Below the pieces are notes generated by a model. That model did no database searches and had not been told where the DNA came from. It worked only from the letters and a program-made list of their open reading frames with translations. From assembly GCF_001659605.2 (NCBI RefSeq), contig NC_035162.2, forward strand, positions 13,597,248 to 13,661,247: DNA of 64,000 nucleotides, given 5' to 3'. Source of the stretch: Manihot esculenta. Its lineage: Eukaryota > Streptophyta > Magnoliopsida > Malpighiales > Euphorbiaceae. The first letter of the stretch is position 1. Each line of letters starts with the position of its first letter. Below are positions 60,066-64,000 of the stretch, in pieces. The translations under genes and the position numbers were made by a program.

Positions 60066-60969
60066 AACTGTTCATTTGTTTGCAAAGAAAGAATTGATAT
60101 TAGATATTTCGATCTTACTCGTGCAAGTATTAATATATGTATATTTACTAACATGTAAATGACATTAGTAAAATTGAAAATTAATAAATAGAAAGTTTAT
60201 TTATATTTTTATTAAAATTTATTTAACTTGTGAACTTGTATGATAAGTTTTAAAAAAAAAACTATTATATGCTTATATATTATTTATCTTTTAATTAAAA
60301 TATTGATTAGTTACAATCGGAAATATCACTTAATGTTAGATTTCATATTTTTTTATATTATTAAATTTATGTAGGATTAAAATTATTGTGTAAATTCCCC
60401 ATAATATGTTATTATTAATATTATTAATAACTTATTACGTGAATGCCATTTATTTGTTTATTTTAAATTTCTAATGACAAGGTGAAGTATGGGTTCCATT
60501 AACTACAGCATCCATAATCACTCTCAAACATTTAACAAGATTTAAAAACTATACATATATATATATCTGGGCTAAGATTAAACTGCAAGTCATACAAAAT
60601 GTATAATCTGTAATTTACCATGTTTTTGTTTCTGAAAGACCAGTCAAGTTCGACAGTCCCCGACATGGCTAATCTCTTGATGAATGGAGGCCACAAGAAC
60701 AACACAATCTTTTACATCAAGGTAAAATGAAGCCAACCATAAACAAACACATAGATGGATCTACACCAAACTTGGAAATTCAGCTGTTAGTCTGCAAATG
60801 TAACACCTATCACAGTCTATCCAACGGCACCACTGGAGACTTCTTCCATTATGGCTTGGGATGATGATATCTTAAAATCTGCATGATGCAACATATGCCA
60901 ATTACAGAAGCGTTTAATCTTTGATACAAGGATGACAGCGTAGATAAATCATTACATTAATTTGCTCGC
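60066..60969. other. Spacer and probable 3' UTR of the PP2C gene
   Basis: 60066-60580 is AT-rich. 60600-60969 is more balanced and lies just downstream of the PP2C stop codon on the minus strand, so it is likely its 3' UTR. Confidence 0.5.
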
Positions 60970-63900
60970 TCATGAATTGTCGAATCGAACTACAATGCAA
61001 GTAATGTTATCAGAGCTTCCCCTTGCATAAGCTTCTTGTATTAGTTTTCTTGATGCTGCTTCTGCATCTGTTATGTCCTGCACTAAAGCAACTGCATCCT
61101 GGAAGCAGATATAACTAGCACGTAACTAACTATGCAACAATTGTTTCCAAACCATCTGATTTTATATTTTGGTAAGTGCAACAATGGTTTAAATACTAAA
61201 TTATGCATCTGACTCCCTGAATTCACGAATTTCACATATGCTACTTGAATCTTAGCGATATGTGGCATGTTTAGAGAAGCAAATAAACCTTTCGACACAG
61301 CACACTATCTAACTGTTACAATGCACAACCCTAATTCAAGAAATGTTATACCAAAGTCTGTTGATGTGTGTATGAAATTAGTAACACTACATACAATAGT
61401 TGGGCAGTAATACTTTTCAACTTTAGCACGAAATTAATAACAAAATATCACTAATTTGGAAGGGAAAGATACAAAATTCTGCATTTTTTTAAAAGAAAAT
61501 CAAATCATTCAAACAAAAAGTTAAGATATTTTAAAACAGTAGACAACACTGACCGCATTTGACAAGACATTCCACAGCCCATCGCTTGCAATAATTATAA
61601 AATCAACACCATCAATTTCTTCTTCCTAACCATTGGAAGGGAAACAATTTTCAGTAACAATGCAACACTCTTTATTAATACTAGGTGAGGCAGTAAAAAC
61701 ACCAAGTGAACTGACTTTCCTTAGTGGGAATGAGAAGCCAGTACCCCTTAGAACACAAATACGCAAAAGGAAAGGCATGAAATGATGATAAAATGAAGGT
61801 TATCTCCCTAGTTCCACAACACAATTAAATGACAACGATAAAACATTGGCGCACATATGCGACCAAACAACCCCTTCCCCCTAGGGGCCCAACCCCAAAT
61901 ATTGGCCACTAGTTTTAATATTCACCGAAGAGTTTGCCTGATAATTCATCCCAGGGATTTACATATGCCAGTCCAGGATTTCATTAATTGGGCCAAACAA
62001 TGCCCATATATTGAAACACCACTCTGTGAACCTAAAACATCATAAATTACCTGAATTTCTGGCTCAGCAACAACATAAGGCTTAAGTAATTTGTCACCAA
62101 ATGCACGAGAAACAGCAAGAACACCACCAACCCGCCATGTTCCTATCAATTTCCAAGTACATTAGACAAATACATTCAGAAAGTCGTAAACTCAGTACAC
62201 GATCAAACATTTAGCATATGAAATTATGTTCACAAGTAAAACAGTTAGCCAGAATAGAAATGCCATTATGACTTCATAATGTTAAACAAAATAATATTAA
62301 CCATTTATGTTCACAAGTAAAACAGTTAGCCAGAGTAGAAATGCCATTATGACTTCATAATGTTAAACAAAATAATATTAACCATTTGAATAGTTTTCCT
62401 TCATCTAAACACTATGAAAAGGTCCAATGTTTCCTTCCTCAAGAATAAATGTACTCCATAAACGGCCCAAGAAAAAAGCGACAAAAACATCTTTGAGTGG
62501 AATCCGAAAGTACGAAAAACTTTTTGAGCTCAAAACCAAAATGTGCATGTAGTAAAATGAGAATTCACAGTTTAAGAACACAACGGAACATACAGATGAA
62601 TAGTCAGTTAAGTTCACTTATCTTAGTTAAAAACCTTAGCCACAAACTGACTTGTCAAATTACATATCTTGAGTGGCATAACAACAAATTCTCAATAAAT
62701 ATTACATACAGCCAGTAATATTATATTCATTCTGGATGAGAAATGCAATGTATGCAGTCCCAGACCAGAAGTGGTAGGATTGATTCTCATAATAATAAAA
62801 ATAATAAAAGAAAACAAAAATACACTGTCAAACACATATATCCCAGGAAGATTCAATTTCACCTGCCCATATGATAAAACCTCCAGCATCTTCAATCCTT
62901 TGGCGCTCATCAGATCTATCTGGTTTGTGATCAATAGACAATGGAATAGCTACCAAAAAGAAAACAATAAAACAAGCCATAATTAAGAAAAATATCTGAT
63001 AAATTTCATTGAGTAACATTTAATTAAATATAAATATGAGATTGCGAGATTATTATATTAAATATTACCATTCTCCCTTTTCATTTAGAATTACTAAAGA
63101 ACAATGATTAGAGCACATTACCATTAAAGTAATTTTTTTTTTTAAAAAATGACCACAAAAAAGAGAAGAAAGGCAACCTGAACCAGCTCTACTGGCTACC
63201 ACTCTAGAATCACCAACATTTGCAACAAGGAGCTGATTCCCTAAGAGCACAGCAGTTGATGCAGTTGACCCAGCATCTCTTTGCTGGCCTTTTTCTTCAT
63301 TGAGGTAATCAGCATCCGTTTGCCTAAATGCTTCAACTGCAATTAAGCACTTGTTCCTATGAAAAATAGGACAAAAGAAAACAGGTATTCCATATCAAGA
63401 AGATGGGAGTAGTAACAAAACTTCATACCAATAGCTGTTTTTGTGTCTTTAATAAAGTCCGGATGGGTACTCAAATTCCTAAAAAGGTTGTTTTTCAGAT
63501 ATTCAGCAGTTCTAGCACCTCCATGACCTTAAATAAGCCAATATATCCATTAGAGCACTTAAGTTAGAAATATAATAGGTACTTGCCAATTATTAACAAC
63601 AAAGGAGATGGCAATAAGTGTCATTATGAAAAGGGTGCCGCCTCCCATTATTGAAGGAGTGGCCCCTTGAAAAGCTCAAGTCCAAAGCAGTATCATTTCA
63701 TTACAGCTAAAACTCATGCTGTACATTGTAAAGGAATTGAGGATACAACTAAAGGGACACATAGAAAGATATATTTGGGAAACATAAAAATGGAAAGCAA
63801 GATAGTTTACATGAAAAGGACCCAGATTAGCAAACAGTGCAAAGACAATACTGTGCTAATTTAGCAATGAAAACAAGGGCCATACCATCAAAAACACCAA

Positions 63901-64000
63901 AGAAGGCAACCATTTCACCTTCGACTTCAGATATCCTGGTCTCATAGAAATCCTCCATAGAAGCCCTTTTGCCCTTAAAACTTGAATATCCATAACTGAA
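60970..64000 (-). CDS. Protein phosphatase 2C, 3' seven exons (partial)
   Basis: Minus-strand exons 64000(partial)-63886, 63527-63429, 63336-63178, 62949-62863, 62142-62051, 61625-61554 and 61098-60970 (stop 60972-60970). The frame is kept through all six GT-AG introns. The N-terminal end lies outside the window; the first visible residues are [20 protein letters not shown]. Metal-binding motifs are complete: [28 protein letters not shown]. It is therefore a likely active Mg/Mn-dependent Ser/Thr phosphatase. The compact C-terminus VVVRFDNS-like (here IVVRFDNS) and [17 protein letters not shown] place it in the clade of plant PP2C59/WIN2-like enzymes, not the ABA co-receptor clade (inference). 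Probably cytosolic or nuclear. Confidence 0.92.
62226..62387. repeat. 81-bp tandem duplication in a PP2C intron
   Basis: gttcacaagtaaaacagtta at 62228 recurs at 62309, and the rest of the 81-bp unit repeats with one or two differences. It lies in the intron between exons 62949-62863 and 62142-62051. Confidence 0.9.

Overview
This is a plant nuclear window, very probably from a eudicot: AT-rich spacers, short exons with GT-AG introns, Ty1/copia and Ty3/gypsy-like LTR elements, hAT-type MITEs, a tRNA-derived SINE and single-copy plant genes. A Malpighiales/Euphorbiaceae-type genome would fit, but that is only an impression. No organelle or bacterial features were seen.

Layout. 1-1.86 kb: 5' end of a TOM1-like (TOL, VHS-domain) gene on the minus strand, running off the left edge. 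4.87-8.93 kb: a minus-strand, pol-less LTR element (copy A) with a decayed gag and three arrays of tandem repeats. 10.6 kb: LINE RNase H fragment. 12.8-14.0 kb: four-exon 2-oxoglutarate-dependent dioxygenase (+). 17.6-19.0 kb: two-exon conserved plant protein of unknown function (-). 20.2 kb: SINE with perfect target-site duplications. 23.2 kb: PPR pseudogene. 24.2-28.8 kb: nest in which a decayed copia element (24368-27851, TSD gactc) sits inside an older MITE-like element, with an hAT MITE (28352-28805, perfect 8-bp TSD) at its right end. 29.96-33.3 kb: a second pol-less LTR element (copy B, + strand) of the same family as A. 34.2-37.6 kb: branched-chain 2-oxoacid dehydrogenase E1-alpha (+, 9 exons). 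38.8-44.8 kb: kinase with a USP-like N-terminal domain and an altered catalytic loop (+, 10 exons). 45-51.8 kb: AT-rich spacer with two MITE-like copies and a second SINE. 52.5-55.8 kb: F-box/LRR protein SKP2A (+, 4 exons). 56.7-59.6 kb: DnaJ/DnaJ-X chaperone (-, 10 exons, two GC-AG introns). 60.0 kb: tRNA-Gln(UUG) (-). 61.0-64.0 kb: 3' part of a PP2C phosphatase gene (-), running off the right edge.

How the genes relate. They are independent single-copy plant genes, not a pathway cluster. The set TOL - unknown protein - E1-alpha - SKP2A recalls an Arabidopsis chromosome 1 block (At1g21380-At1g21410, from memory), so this looks like conserved gene order expanded by transposons, with the dioxygenase and kinase as additions. 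The most notable non-genic structure is the A/B element family: two divergent copies keep the same order, LTR - gag - ~102-bp array - ~82-bp array - 29-bp array - LTR, with no pol.

Exon boundaries were set by eye from splice sites and family knowledge. In the six gene models with a start in the window and the partial PP2C model, exon lengths keep frame throughout.
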